This document shows, piece by piece, positions 17,396 to 25,868 of a stretch of DNA of 64,000 bases (the stretch's first letter is position 1; the number at the start of each line of letters is the position of its first letter). A program made the translations under genes and the position numbers. The notes below the pieces were generated by a model that saw nothing but the letters and a program-made list of their open reading frames with translations, was not told the origin of the DNA and made no database searches. Source of the stretch: Gemmatimonadota bacterium (GTDB lineage: Bacteria; Latescibacterota; UBA2968); NCBI GenBank assembly GCA_009838845.1, contig VXRD01000124.1:62001-126000 (forward strand), given 5' to 3'.

Positions 17396-18214
17396 AACTT
17401 CCGCCTCAAGGTGATCTGTTTCTTCGCGCTTCGCCACCTGATAAAACCACCACAATCCAATCGCGGCCAATAGTACAGCACACACCACCACCCACCACGG
17501 CAGAAAGATCAGAGCCTTTGGATTTTTAAAGCCCGGTATTCCCGATCGTGCTAATGTAATAGCCAGAAAATTGTTCAATGCGTGTCCCAGGATACAAGGC
17601 AATAAAGATCCCGTTTGAATAATCCACCAGGCGAATACAAGCCCCAATATGAAGGCCACGGGAAATTGCGCTGGGTTCAGGTGATATATGCCAAACAAAA
17701 CTGCTGACCAAATTGCGGCCTGATACTTTGACCAATACGCCAATAAACCACCCACAATAATGCCTCTAAAAAGTGCCTCTTCTATGATAGGTGTTTGAAT
17801 CACTGCGCCGTAAAAGGCCAACCAATAAGAGGTTTTTTTGCCGACCAACCCGCGGAGTGTATCCTTCACCACCTCGGGCGTTGGGGCCAAAGACATCATC
17901 ACTTTTCCCAATTCCAGAGAGACGATAAGCAATCCAAGGATAGATACCACAAGTGGCAGTAGCAATTGCCACGAAATGGCTTTTATGGGCATGATATCAG
18001 ACCACGAAGCCCAGGTTCGACCGGTTCGACGCAAAACATAGTGTACGACCAAAACAAAACTCACCAGTGTCACTGGCCAGATAGCATAAGGACTTTTGTG
18101 TAACGGCTGGTCAATAATCGTTCCCAGGATCGCAACCGGTATCCCCAAACCTGCGCTAATCAGGACCAATAATACCAGCAGCCAAATAGACTGCTTTAGA
18201 TTTGGATACGCCAT
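17375..18214 (-). CDS. CPBP-family intramembrane metalloprotease (Abi/Rce1-like)
   Basis: A 279-residue integral membrane protein with about eight spans carrying all three CPBP signatures: EEALFRG (EExxxR, about residue 144), FGIYHLN (FxxxH) and HALNN (HxxxN). In bacteria such proteins act in bacteriocin self-immunity, peptide maturation or protein processing (family knowledge). It sits between the two permease copies. Its C-terminal tail was replaced by sequence from the ATPase scar, so the duplication predates or created the present end. A role as leader protease or immunity protein for the neighbouring RiPP is possible but unproven. Confidence 0.85.
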   Translation of the reverse strand: MAYPNLKQSIWLLVLLVLISAGLGIPVAILGTIIDQPLHKSPYAIWPVTLVSFVLVVHYVLRRTGRTWASWSDIMPIKAISWQLLLPLVVSILGLLIVSLELGKVMMSLAPTPEVVKDTLRGLVGKKTSYWLAFYGAVIQTPIIEEALFRGIIVGGLLAYWSKYQAAIWSAVLFGIYHLNPAQFPVAFILGLVFAWWIIQTGSLLPCILGHALNNFLAITLARSGIPGFKNPKALIFLPWWVVVCAVLLAAIGLWWFYQVAKREETDHLEAEVEPERHC

Positions 18215-18242
18215 CTCTTCTTCCTTGTTGATAAGGTTAAAT

Positions 18243-19712
18243 CTAAATTAGGTCCTGTGTGGCATAATACCGTTTGAGCCGGGCTAACAGGAACCATTGT
18301 AAAAAAATAAAAGAGACAAATAGGATCGGCACTTCATAGGTTAGTGCCAAGTCGGGATATAGATTACGCATCAGAGCGGCAAAACCAGCGATTCCACAAG
18401 CCAAAATCATGCCCAATAACAGGAAAACTATCCTCCATATCCGTCCCCGCGTTCTTTGAAATCCATACAGGTCATATTTGAATTGCCACCACTGTAATAT
18501 CGGTAACAGAACTACCGCCCACCCAAGGACACAAAGTATTCTCAGAGAAATATCCCCTTCAGACACAAACCCGATCTTTGCCCCAGATAGGATGCCCAGA
18601 ACACCCAACACCAGAATAGATGCGGCAATAAAAGAAATATTTTGCACCAGTAAGCCGCAATACTGGGTCCACATCCGCCGGGTGCGAGAAAGCGGATACA
18701 CATACCCTCTTTTTAAGAAAAAAGAGGGAAAAAGCATAAACATATAAATGCCAAAGAATACCGAAAGCGATATCTTCATGGCGATCTCGAAATCTAACTG
18801 TTCAAAATAAAAGATCATGTGATAAATCATTTTCAAGAAGGTCTCAAAATCGTAAGGAGATTGATTTAACAATCCGAAGAATTTCGTCGTCATGCCAAGA
18901 ACAAAGAATACCATTGCCAATGCTGCGCTAAACGCGGAAAAAGGCCATCTCCACCCATCCAGACCAGAATTTTCATACTGACCGGCACGCAGCCAGTTGA
19001 AGATGCCTGTACCGATGTGATCGAGATGCCATACCCTGGTACTCGCCTTTCGCATCATCATTGCATTCTTTTTCCAAATCTCCCGAGTTTGGAGATCAAA
19101 ACCCGAGTAGAATGACCCAGCAAAGAAAGAAAATGGCTTACTGCGAAAAGTTATCTGGCTAAAGGCGAAATAATGAGTTCCAATTGCGATGGCGAAAACG
19201 ACGACAGCCAACCCCAATTTGTGTTGCTCTCCAAAAGCGAGTACCTCTTGCCACATATAGGCTGATGCCAGTCCCAGGAGTGTGAGGGGGACTCGGAACT
19301 TGTAAATCAACCCGGGGCGATTCGTATCTAAACTCCAACCCCCTAAAAAAGTAAATCCAATACAATAAAAGCCCAAATTGACCAGCGAAATCGTTGACCA
19401 GGACGCATTGAGGGGAGCAAACGTCAGCGCAGCCGTCCACACTACAACGGAAAATAGTCCGACAATTATTGACCAGATCATCAGACGCTTGCGAAAATGT
19501 GGCAGGGTCCATGTGAGCATCCGATGCTGGTTCTCTCCTACAATATCGCCGATAATTCCACCGTAAATTTCAATAAAGAAAAATAAAAAGAATACAGAGA
19601 ACCGATGTGCGTGGGAGGCCAACGAGTTTTGGAAGAGAAACCAGCCTACACAAGAGGCGATGATAATGTAAACAGGGCTTCGCAGAAATGTGAAGAACGG
19701 AAGAATACCCAT
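18243..19712 (-). CDS. ABC exporter permease (first copy)
   Basis: A 489-residue membrane protein with about ten to twelve hydrophobic spans. Its start codon overlaps the stop of the ATPase gene by one base (TAATG), which implies translational coupling and a functional pair. It is a close paralogue of the protein at 15799-17265. The family is not one I can name; the arrangement GntR-ATPase-permease is like that of the YtrA-regulated ABC exporters of Firmicutes. Substrate unknown. Confidence 0.75.
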   Translation of the reverse strand: MGILPFFTFLRSPVYIIIASCVGWFLFQNSLASHAHRFSVFFLFFFIEIYGGIIGDIVGENQHRMLTWTLPHFRKRLMIWSIIVGLFSVVVWTAALTFAPLNASWSTISLVNLGFYCIGFTFLGGWSLDTNRPGLIYKFRVPLTLLGLASAYMWQEVLAFGEQHKLGLAVVVFAIAIGTHYFAFSQITFRSKPFSFFAGSFYSGFDLQTREIWKKNAMMMRKASTRVWHLDHIGTGIFNWLRAGQYENSGLDGWRWPFSAFSAALAMVFFVLGMTTKFFGLLNQSPYDFETFLKMIYHMIFYFEQLDFEIAMKISLSVFFGIYMFMLFPSFFLKRGYVYPLSRTRRMWTQYCGLLVQNISFIAASILVLGVLGILSGAKIGFVSEGDISLRILCVLGWAVVLLPILQWWQFKYDLYGFQRTRGRIWRIVFLLLGMILACGIAGFAALMRNLYPDLALTYEVPILFVSFIFLQWFLLARLKRYYATQDLI

Positions 19713-20602
19713 TATGCGCCCTCCCGAATCAGGATGGGAAATAGCTGGTCGAGATTCAGGGACTGACTGGTGATATCAGCTTGATATGTCTGTTTGAATT
19801 GGTCTGCATTGCCCAGTGTCTGATTGACGATCAATTGTGCCTGTACTCCGTTCACTGTTTGCGACAGGATATAAGGTTCAGAAAATTGCTGGGGCAGATT
19901 GTTTCCTGTGACTGTCCACTTCGCGTAGGTCTGGTGCAGATCGTCCAGTGATTTGTCGGCTTTGACCACACCTTCGTCGAGGCATACGACCCAATCTACT
20001 ATTTTCTCGATGTCTCGCAGAATGTGCGAGGAGATCACGATTGTGTTTTGGTCTTCTGCCAAAAGAGTCATTAGAAATTTCAACAATGTCTCCCGGGCAA
20101 TGGGGTCCAGGCCACTGACTGGCTCATCTAAGATCAATAGCTCGGGATGATGACATACTGCGAGAATGATTCCCAATTTTTGCATGTTACCCGAAGACAG
20201 GTTGCCCACGCGTGCGGAGGTTTCCAGTTCGAGTTCGCGCAGCAGATGCGCTTCCAGGTCGCGGTCCCATGTTTCGTAAAATGAGGATACGTAGCGCAGA
20301 TGCTGTTCGACGGTCATCCATTCAAAAAAGCGATTTTCCTGGTGTACCACGCCTATGCGCGAAAGTTCGTTTGCCCCCAATTGATCGCACGCACGTCCCA
20401 GTGTTTTACACGTACCCTCTGTGGGCAAATACAGGCCGATCATGTGCTGGATTAAGGTGGTTTTGCCCCCGCCATTGCGTCCGATCAATCCAATTACGCG
20501 ATGTGTCCCAAGAGAGAGCGTTACGGAGTTGAGCGCTGTGGTGTCACCGAATTTTTTGGTCAGTGATGTGGCTTCAAATACAGATGTCTGGTCATGTGTC
20601 AT
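19712..20602 (-). CDS. ABC transporter ATP-binding protein
   Basis: A 296-residue ABC ATPase with Walker A GRNGGGKTT, signature NLSSGNMQKLG (LSSGN instead of LSGGQ, common in ABC-2 exporters), Walker B LLILDEPVSGLDP and an H-loop in TIVISSHIL. A ~80-residue C-terminal domain follows the ATPase core, as in drug or peptide exporters of the ABC-2 class. It overlaps the GntR gene by 11 bases upstream and the permease by one base downstream, so all three are co-translated. It is the only intact ATPase for two permeases. Confidence 0.92.
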   Translation of the reverse strand: MTHDQTSVFEATSLTKKFGDTTALNSVTLSLGTHRVIGLIGRNGGGKTTLIQHMIGLYLPTEGTCKTLGRACDQLGANELSRIGVVHQENRFFEWMTVEQHLRYVSSFYETWDRDLEAHLLRELELETSARVGNLSSGNMQKLGIILAVCHHPELLILDEPVSGLDPIARETLLKFLMTLLAEDQNTIVISSHILRDIEKIVDWVVCLDEGVVKADKSLDDLHQTYAKWTVTGNNLPQQFSEPYILSQTVNGVQAQLIVNQTLGNADQFKQTYQADITSQSLNLDQLFPILIREGA

Positions 20603-20987
20603 GATTGTCTTCCTCCAGGGTATCTAAGATGGAGTGGAAAAGATCTACGACTTCCGCCCGATCAACCCCCAACTGCCGAACCATTGTTGCCAATTGCGTG
20701 AGTTGTGGTTTGAGTTGTTCCAGTTTTTCAGCGTGTACGGTCTGATCTCGTAAGGGTTTTACGGTTAAAGGTCGTCCGCGCCGCCGCTCGACCAATCCCT
20801 CTGCTTCCAATAAGCTATACGCTTTGCTCACTGTCATTGGATTGAGTCCCAATTGCCCCGATAACGCGCGGGTCGAGGGCAGTTCGTCTCCCGGCGCGAG
20901 CAGCCCGCTGACTACGTGGAATTTCACCTGGTCGATAATCTGGCGAAAAACGGGTATGCCATTATGGTGATCAATGGAGATCAACAT
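20592..20987 (-). CDS. GntR-family regulator, YtrA type
   Basis: A winged-helix domain at the N-terminus (PVFRQIIDQVKFHV, ELPSTRALSGQLGLNPMTVSKAY, VERRRGRPLTV) with only a short ~45-residue C-terminal helical region. This is the architecture of the YtrA subfamily, which represses ABC exporter operons. ATG 20987 is chosen because the domain begins directly after it; the frame reaches 21035 but that part overlaps the operator. Starts an operon with an ABC ATPase and permease and is probably autoregulatory through the palindrome at 21015-21034. Confidence 0.88.
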   Translation of the reverse strand: MLISIDHHNGIPVFRQIIDQVKFHVVSGLLAPGDELPSTRALSGQLGLNPMTVSKAYSLLEAEGLVERRRGRPLTVKPLRDQTVHAEKLEQLKPQLTQLATMVRQLGVDRAEVVDLFHSILDTLEEDNHDT

Positions 20988-21014
20988 GAGGTATTCTCTC
21001 AATAGGTGAATTAC

Positions 21015-21051
21015 TGTATTACTAATATAATACACTTGTTTTAAAATGCAA
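21015..21051 (-). promoter_or_regulatory. GntR/YtrA-type operator overlapping a sigma-70 promoter
   Basis: A perfect inverted repeat TGTATTA-N6-TAATACA at 21015-21034 overlaps a -10 TATATT (21024-21029), which lies 16 bases from a -35 TTGCAT (21046-21051), all on the reverse strand. The regulator gene starts at 20987, so a bound YtrA-like dimer would block its own promoter and so the whole exporter operon. Confidence 0.65.
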
Positions 21052-21065
21052 GTTTTTTTTTGAAA

Positions 21066-21086
21066 CTGTCTTCATTTTGAGGACAG
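21066..21086 (-). terminator. Weak hairpin after the LutB-type gene
   Basis: On the reverse strand CTGTC-c-TC and GA-a-GACAG form an imperfect stem of seven pairs with an AAAAT loop, followed by TTTC. It lies just after the stop of the Fe-S protein gene. The T-run is short, so termination is uncertain. Confidence 0.3.
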
Positions 21087-21094
21087 GATGTGCT

Positions 21095-23221
21095 CTATTC
21101 CAGGAGGCGAAGCAGGTTTAAGGGATGCCAGACTTCGAGTTCGGTTCCTTCTGACAGGTGGATGGCGCACACGCTGCTTTCTGTTACGATGGCTTCTATA
21201 CTGGCTTCGCGGAAGCCTTCGAAGAGAGGTTCTCCAACAGCCTGTGCGAGTTCGTAACCGAGTGGTCCGGCTTTCAGGCCAAATGTTCCCGCCATACCAC
21301 AACAGGTGCCCGTTTCGATGAGGGCGACGTTTGCACCGCGCTGGCGCAAGAATGCCATTGCGTGTTCCCCTGCTCCTAGAGGACGCTGGTGGCAGGGGAT
21401 GTGGAATCCAAATGCGCGTCCGCGTAGAGTATATTGCTCACTATCTTCAATATCGCTTTCGAGTAGAGAGAGGAACTCGAAAAACTCATACGTGTGTTCG
21501 GCGACAGAAACGGCATCGTCTGCTTTATCGAGCAATTTGGGGTATGAAATTTTCAGGCAATACGTTGCTGTGGGTTCTGTTGCAACGACCTCATAGCCCT
21601 GCTGTATATAGGGGAGGAGGAGATCCACGTTTTCGCGTGCAATTTTTTTCGCGTTTTTCAGGTCGCCGTAGCCGATGTAGGGGTATCCACTGCTTTTTTG
21701 CGGGGGGATGATGACTTCGCAACCGAGTGCTTCCAGGCGTTCAATTGCCGCCATTCCCAGGTCGGGGTCGTTGTAATTGGCAAACAGATCTGTAAAAAAG
21801 GCCACTTTGCGAACGGGGTTCGATACGGGAGAAGGCCCGCGTTTTGCGAAGCGTTTTACGAGTGTTTTTCGGCTGAATTTGGGTAGCTGGCGTCGCCGAT
21901 CAATGCCCATCACTTTTTCCATTGCCCATCGCACCAGTCCAATGTCCATCATCCAATTGGATATGGGTGCTGTCAAGCTGCTCATTTTTGCGGCTTTTTC
22001 AGCAGCCATCAGCATTTTGTTGACGCGCGGATGCGGATTGGCTTCGCTGTCGCGGTCTTTTACTCCGGCTATCATCATTGGGATGTCGATTTCTGCGGGG
22101 CATATTTCTTTGCACAATCCACACGAGATACACAGTGGCGCGAAGTCGCCGGCTTTATCCACGCCGTGGACTTCAGCTGTCCAGGGTATGCCAATCGGTC
22201 CGGGGTATATGTATCCAAATGCATGGCCGCCGACTACGCCGTATGTCGGGCAGATATTCATGCAGGCACCGCAGCGGATGCAGTTGAGTGCGTCCGAGAA
22301 TAGGGGATCTTCTTGCATCTTGGTGCGACCATTGTCCAGGATGATGATATGCGATTCTCGCGGTGCGCGTCCCTCGCCCTGCCCCAGAGGTGATCTGCCA
22401 CTCATCCACGTTACATAGGTTGTCGTGTGTTGGCCGACAGCGCTGACCGGATGTGCCAGCATCATTTGCAGCGCATCTTCTACTGTTTCCACTACTTTTT
22501 CGCGGCCCATAATGCAGATGTGTACATCGGGTATGCTCGATACCAGACGGGCATTGCCTTCGTTGGTCTCGATCAGGATTGTGCCCGATTCGGCTACGCC
22601 TACATTTGCGCCTGTCATGCCGATGTCGGCGTTGAGAAAAATTGGTCGCAGGTATTTGCGCACGATTCTCATGATTGCATCCACATCGTTGGGGACGTCC
22701 TCACCTGTTTCTTTTTTAAATATTTCGGCTACTTCAACTGCGGTTTTATGGACAGCGGGAAATACCAGATGGAATGGTTTTTCGTGGACTTTTTGAATAA
22801 TAAGCTCGCCAAGGTCGGTCTCAATTACTTCTAAGCCCGCGTCTTCCATCGGGTGATTGACTTCGATTTCTTCGCTTGTTAGCGATTTTGATTTTGCCAC
22901 GGTCTCGGCGTTTTTCTCTGCTGATAGCTTTAAGATGTAGTCAATCGCAGCAGCACCGTCTTTTGCGAGGAAGACCTTTGCCCCGCGCGATTCGACTTTC
23001 GCGGCAAATTGATTTACCAGGTCGTCCAGCTTGTGCAGGCACCGCACTTTGATGTCGCGGACTTCTTTGCGAAATGCCTCTCCTTGTGGCAAGATATCAA
23101 TTGCAGTGCGTCGGGCATCTCGCGCCCGTTTGACTGCGTTGTAGAGTTGTGTGCGTTTTGGTTTTTCTCGCAGTGCGGTTTCTATTTGTGCATACAGATT
23201 TTCGTATCTTTGGCTTGCCAT
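21095..23221 (-). CDS. LutB/LldF-like LUD-domain Fe-S protein fused to a CCG (GlpC/LutA-like) domain
   Basis: 708 residues. Residues ~60-300 form a LUD domain (GMTGANVGVAESGTI, VSSIPDVHICI). A two-cluster ferredoxin segment follows (CIRCGACMNICP and CISCGLCKEICP). The C-terminal ~250 residues resemble GlpC/LutA CCG domains (FHIPCHQRPLG, GTCCGMAGTFG). The first CCG half has SSG where Cys-Cys-Gly is usual (PPQKSSGYPYIGYGD), so one cysteine-rich motif is lost. In LutABC these parts, as separate proteins, oxidise L-lactate; the fusion may act with a partner dehydrogenase on lactate, glycolate or similar. No LutC is nearby. Last gene of a run that includes pheA and a deacetylase; the start follows AAGGATTCTAC. 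Confidence 0.85.
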   Translation of the reverse strand: MASQRYENLYAQIETALREKPKRTQLYNAVKRARDARRTAIDILPQGEAFRKEVRDIKVRCLHKLDDLVNQFAAKVESRGAKVFLAKDGAAAIDYILKLSAEKNAETVAKSKSLTSEEIEVNHPMEDAGLEVIETDLGELIIQKVHEKPFHLVFPAVHKTAVEVAEIFKKETGEDVPNDVDAIMRIVRKYLRPIFLNADIGMTGANVGVAESGTILIETNEGNARLVSSIPDVHICIMGREKVVETVEDALQMMLAHPVSAVGQHTTTYVTWMSGRSPLGQGEGRAPRESHIIILDNGRTKMQEDPLFSDALNCIRCGACMNICPTYGVVGGHAFGYIYPGPIGIPWTAEVHGVDKAGDFAPLCISCGLCKEICPAEIDIPMMIAGVKDRDSEANPHPRVNKMLMAAEKAAKMSSLTAPISNWMMDIGLVRWAMEKVMGIDRRRQLPKFSRKTLVKRFAKRGPSPVSNPVRKVAFFTDLFANYNDPDLGMAAIERLEALGCEVIIPPQKSSGYPYIGYGDLKNAKKIARENVDLLLPYIQQGYEVVATEPTATYCLKISYPKLLDKADDAVSVAEHTYEFFEFLSLLESDIEDSEQYTLRGRAFGFHIPCHQRPLGAGEHAMAFLRQRGANVALIETGTCCGMAGTFGLKAGPLGYELAQAVGEPLFEGFREASIEAIVTESSVCAIHLSEGTELEVWHPLNLLRLLE

Positions 23222-23252
23222 GTAGAATCCTTAAAAGAAGGTGAGAGGGCTT

Positions 23253-24140
23253 TCACGTTTTACGTTTTTCGTCTTTCCAAACTTTGCCTTCGACCATGTC
23301 CCCTTGTCGATAAGAACCGAGGATTTTTACAAAGGTGGCGATTTCGCGCAGGTGTTCAATGGCGCGGGCACAGGGTTCTTGACGGATATGGCCCTCAAAG
23401 TCGAGTGAGAAGGCGTATTCCCAGGGTTTGCCCGCAAGGGGGCGAGATTCAATTTTGAGCAGATTGAGGTCGCGCAATGCAAATACGCTCAGACTTTTAA
23501 ATAATGCGCCGGGCACATTTTTCATGGCGAATACGATCGATGTTTTTGCGGGCATTTGGATGTCTGGATTTTCAGGTGATAGCGCTTCGGATGTGACGAC
23601 TAAAAATCGCGTGTAGTTTTGATGGTCGTCTTCAATGCCCGCCTGCAAAATTTCCAGATCGTAATCCCAGGCTGCCTGGGCACTCGCTATTGCAGCCGCA
23701 TCGCGTGCGCCCGATGTTTTCAAAGCTTTTACGGCTCCTGCGGTATCGGAGGTCATAACTGTTTCGGCCTGCGATAAAGATGCAGTGAATTGTGTACACT
23801 GAGCCAGGGCAGGTGCTTGCGAATAGATATAGCGGATGTCTTTTAATTTTACGCCTGGATTTACAATCAAGTTGTGTACAATGCGCAATTTTAGTTCGCC
23901 GACGATCTGTAAATGATGGGCTGACAGGTGGTCGTAATTTTCGTGGATGCTGCCTATCAATGAGTTTTCAATGGGTACCATGCCATGCGTACATTCTTCG
24001 TGTTCGACTGCGGCAAACAGGGCTGAGAAATTGCGTTTCGGTACGACTTCGACATCTTTGCCAAAGTACGAGCGCGCGGCCATTTCACTAAATGCACCGG
24101 GTTCACCTTGAAATGCTACAATTTTTTTCGTATTACCCAT
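23253..24140 (-). CDS. pheA: Prephenate dehydratase
   Basis: 295 residues: a catalytic domain with GEPGAFSEMAA at the start, the conserved VPIENSLIGSIHENYDHL region and the TRFLVV motif (Thr-Arg-Phe, needed for catalysis), then a C-terminal ACT domain with KIESRPL, where phenylalanine binds for feedback control. It converts prephenate to phenylpyruvate in phenylalanine synthesis. It is monofunctional, with no chorismate mutase domain. It overlaps the end of the deacetylase gene by 8 bases, indicating co-translation. Confidence 0.95.
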   Translation of the reverse strand: MGNTKKIVAFQGEPGAFSEMAARSYFGKDVEVVPKRNFSALFAAVEHEECTHGMVPIENSLIGSIHENYDHLSAHHLQIVGELKLRIVHNLIVNPGVKLKDIRYIYSQAPALAQCTQFTASLSQAETVMTSDTAGAVKALKTSGARDAAAIASAQAAWDYDLEILQAGIEDDHQNYTRFLVVTSEALSPENPDIQMPAKTSIVFAMKNVPGALFKSLSVFALRDLNLLKIESRPLAGKPWEYAFSLDFEGHIRQEPCARAIEHLREIATFVKILGSYRQGDMVEGKVWKDEKRKT

Positions 24141-25077
24141 TCATTAGTTCCTTTATATGAGATTCGACGCTGCGCGCGAGGCCGGCCAGATCATATCCAC
24201 CTTCAAGGAGAGAGATTAGTCTTCCTGCTGCGTGATCTCGTGCGACAGTCATTACGCGCTTTGTCATTTCGGCAAAACCGGATTCCGTCACTTGAGTGGC
24301 CGATAAGGGATCGGACCGATGCGCGTCAAATCCAGCGGAGATAATGACAAATTGCGGTTTAAATGCGTGCATAGCGGGCAAGAATACGTCGTCGAATATG
24401 CGCAAGTACATTGCGTCATCGCTGCCTGCGGGCACGGGTGCATTTAGTGTGAATCCTTCTCCTGCGCCAATACCGGTTTCGTCAGCCCGTCCCGTGCCGG
24501 GATAATGGGGGTATTGGTGGATGCTAAAGAAGAATACCGAGGGATCGGTTTCCAATATGTGCTGTGTGCCATTGCCGTGATGCACGTCCCAATCTACAAT
24601 TGCCACGCGTTCAAGGGAATATGTTTCTTGTATATATCGCGCGGCGATGACCGCGTTGCTAAATAGACAGAATCCCATTGCGTGATTGCGTTCGGCATGG
24701 TGTCCGGGGGGCCGCACGGCACAAAAAGCCGTGTGTACGCGCGCGGCGATGACCGCGTCAATGGCTTCAAATGTTGCGCCAACAGCGAGTCGGGCTATGT
24801 CAAAAGATAGTGGACAGATTCTGGTGTCAAAATCGTCCATGTACGTGATGCCTTGTGTACATCGAGATTTTACGTTTGCAATATGTTCGGGGGTGTGCGC
24901 TTTTTCCAACCAGGATGTATCGACATGTCGGGGTTCGAGTGTTATGAGGTCTTTTGTCAAGCCCGTTGCGTCCAGATGGGCATGTAGTGTTTGTAAGCGC
25001 TCGGGTCGCTCGGGATGCGCGCCTCCCGTGTCGTGTTTTTGAAAATCGGGATGCTGAACCAGTCCTACTTTGTTCAT
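24133..25077 (-). CDS. Histone deacetylase-family (acetoin utilisation AcuC-like) amidohydrolase
   Basis: 314 residues with the full set of HDAC-superfamily motifs: GAHPERPERL near the N-terminus, RPPGHHAE (two catalytic His), DWDVHHGNGTQ (zinc ligands Asp and His), SIHQYPHYPGTG, and SAGFDAHRSDPL (zinc ligand Asp). Such bacterial proteins remove acetyl groups from lysines of proteins or from polyamines; the true substrate is unknown. Length and motifs are intact. It is followed with overlap by pheA and preceded by the ankyrin gene. Confidence 0.92.
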   Translation of the reverse strand: MNKVGLVQHPDFQKHDTGGAHPERPERLQTLHAHLDATGLTKDLITLEPRHVDTSWLEKAHTPEHIANVKSRCTQGITYMDDFDTRICPLSFDIARLAVGATFEAIDAVIAARVHTAFCAVRPPGHHAERNHAMGFCLFSNAVIAARYIQETYSLERVAIVDWDVHHGNGTQHILETDPSVFFFSIHQYPHYPGTGRADETGIGAGEGFTLNAPVPAGSDDAMYLRIFDDVFLPAMHAFKPQFVIISAGFDAHRSDPLSATQVTESGFAEMTKRVMTVARDHAAGRLISLLEGGYDLAGLARSVESHIKELMNG

Positions 25078-25104
25078 GAGTTGTTTCCCCTCAATGCGAT
25101 GGCA

Positions 25105-25854
25105 TTATAAGTTCGCGGATCGTTTCGCGCCAATTGTCATCAGCCAGTTCGCTACTTGGGTGTGTTTTCTGTCCACGGCTTGATCCAGAGGCGTTTCGCC
25201 AACGGGATTTTTGCGGTTGATATCCGGTTTTTTCTCCAGCAGCCATCTGGCGGTTTCGAGTTGCCCATTGCGGCAGGCCATTCCGAAGGCACTGTCGATA
25301 CAATCTCGCGCAGATCGTGGTTCCGACCATCCGGGCAGGACGCCCGCCGTATCGGTTATATTGCCTTCCTTATCGAAAAATTTCTCAACGAGATCGAGTT
25401 GCCCCGCGCCAGCAGCGATCATCAGGTTGCAGGTTGCCCCGCGCTGGATTAGTTTTATCGCTGCGTTTTGCATGCCGAATATCACGGCTTCCCAGAGCGG
25501 TGTGCCGTTTGCAATATTCCCGCCATCGATGTCGATTTCTGCACCGCTGTCGAGAAGTATTTCAATCATTTCCGCATCGTCGCTGCTGGCTGCCCAATGC
25601 AGGGGTGTTTCGCCAGGGTCGGTTTTTCCCTCGAATTTTGCCCGCGCATTTACATTTGCGCCTGAACGTATCAAAATTTCTGCGGATTCGCGGCCTCTGG
25701 GTCTGTGCGCGGGATAGTCGCAGAGTGTGTGCAGAAGTGTGCGGGGATTGTCCGCTGTGGTTTTATTGACCAGTTGCGGATCTTCTGCTATCAGTCTTTT
25801 CAGGGTATGTACATCGCCGGATTCAACGGCAGCACGCGCCTGTTCAATGCTCAT
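25105..25854 (-). CDS. Ankyrin-repeat protein
   Basis: 249 residues with about five to six ankyrin repeats: ESGDVHTLKRLIAEDPQLV, TLLHTLCDYPAHRPRGRESAEILIRSGANVN, TPLHWAASSDDAEMIEILLDSG, TPLWEAVIFGMQNAAIKLIQRG and the last VGETPLDQAVDRKHTQVANWLM. No signal peptide or other domain, so a cytoplasmic protein-binding role. It lies 14 bases downstream of mnmA and 27 upstream of the deacetylase gene in the same direction. Partner unknown. Confidence 0.88.
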   Translation of the reverse strand: MSIEQARAAVESGDVHTLKRLIAEDPQLVNKTTADNPRTLLHTLCDYPAHRPRGRESAEILIRSGANVNARAKFEGKTDPGETPLHWAASSDDAEMIEILLDSGAEIDIDGGNIANGTPLWEAVIFGMQNAAIKLIQRGATCNLMIAAGAGQLDLVEKFFDKEGNITDTAGVLPGWSEPRSARDCIDSAFGMACRNGQLETARWLLEKKPDINRKNPVGETPLDQAVDRKHTQVANWLMTIGAKRSANL

Positions 25855-25868
25855 TGTGCTCTCCCGTT

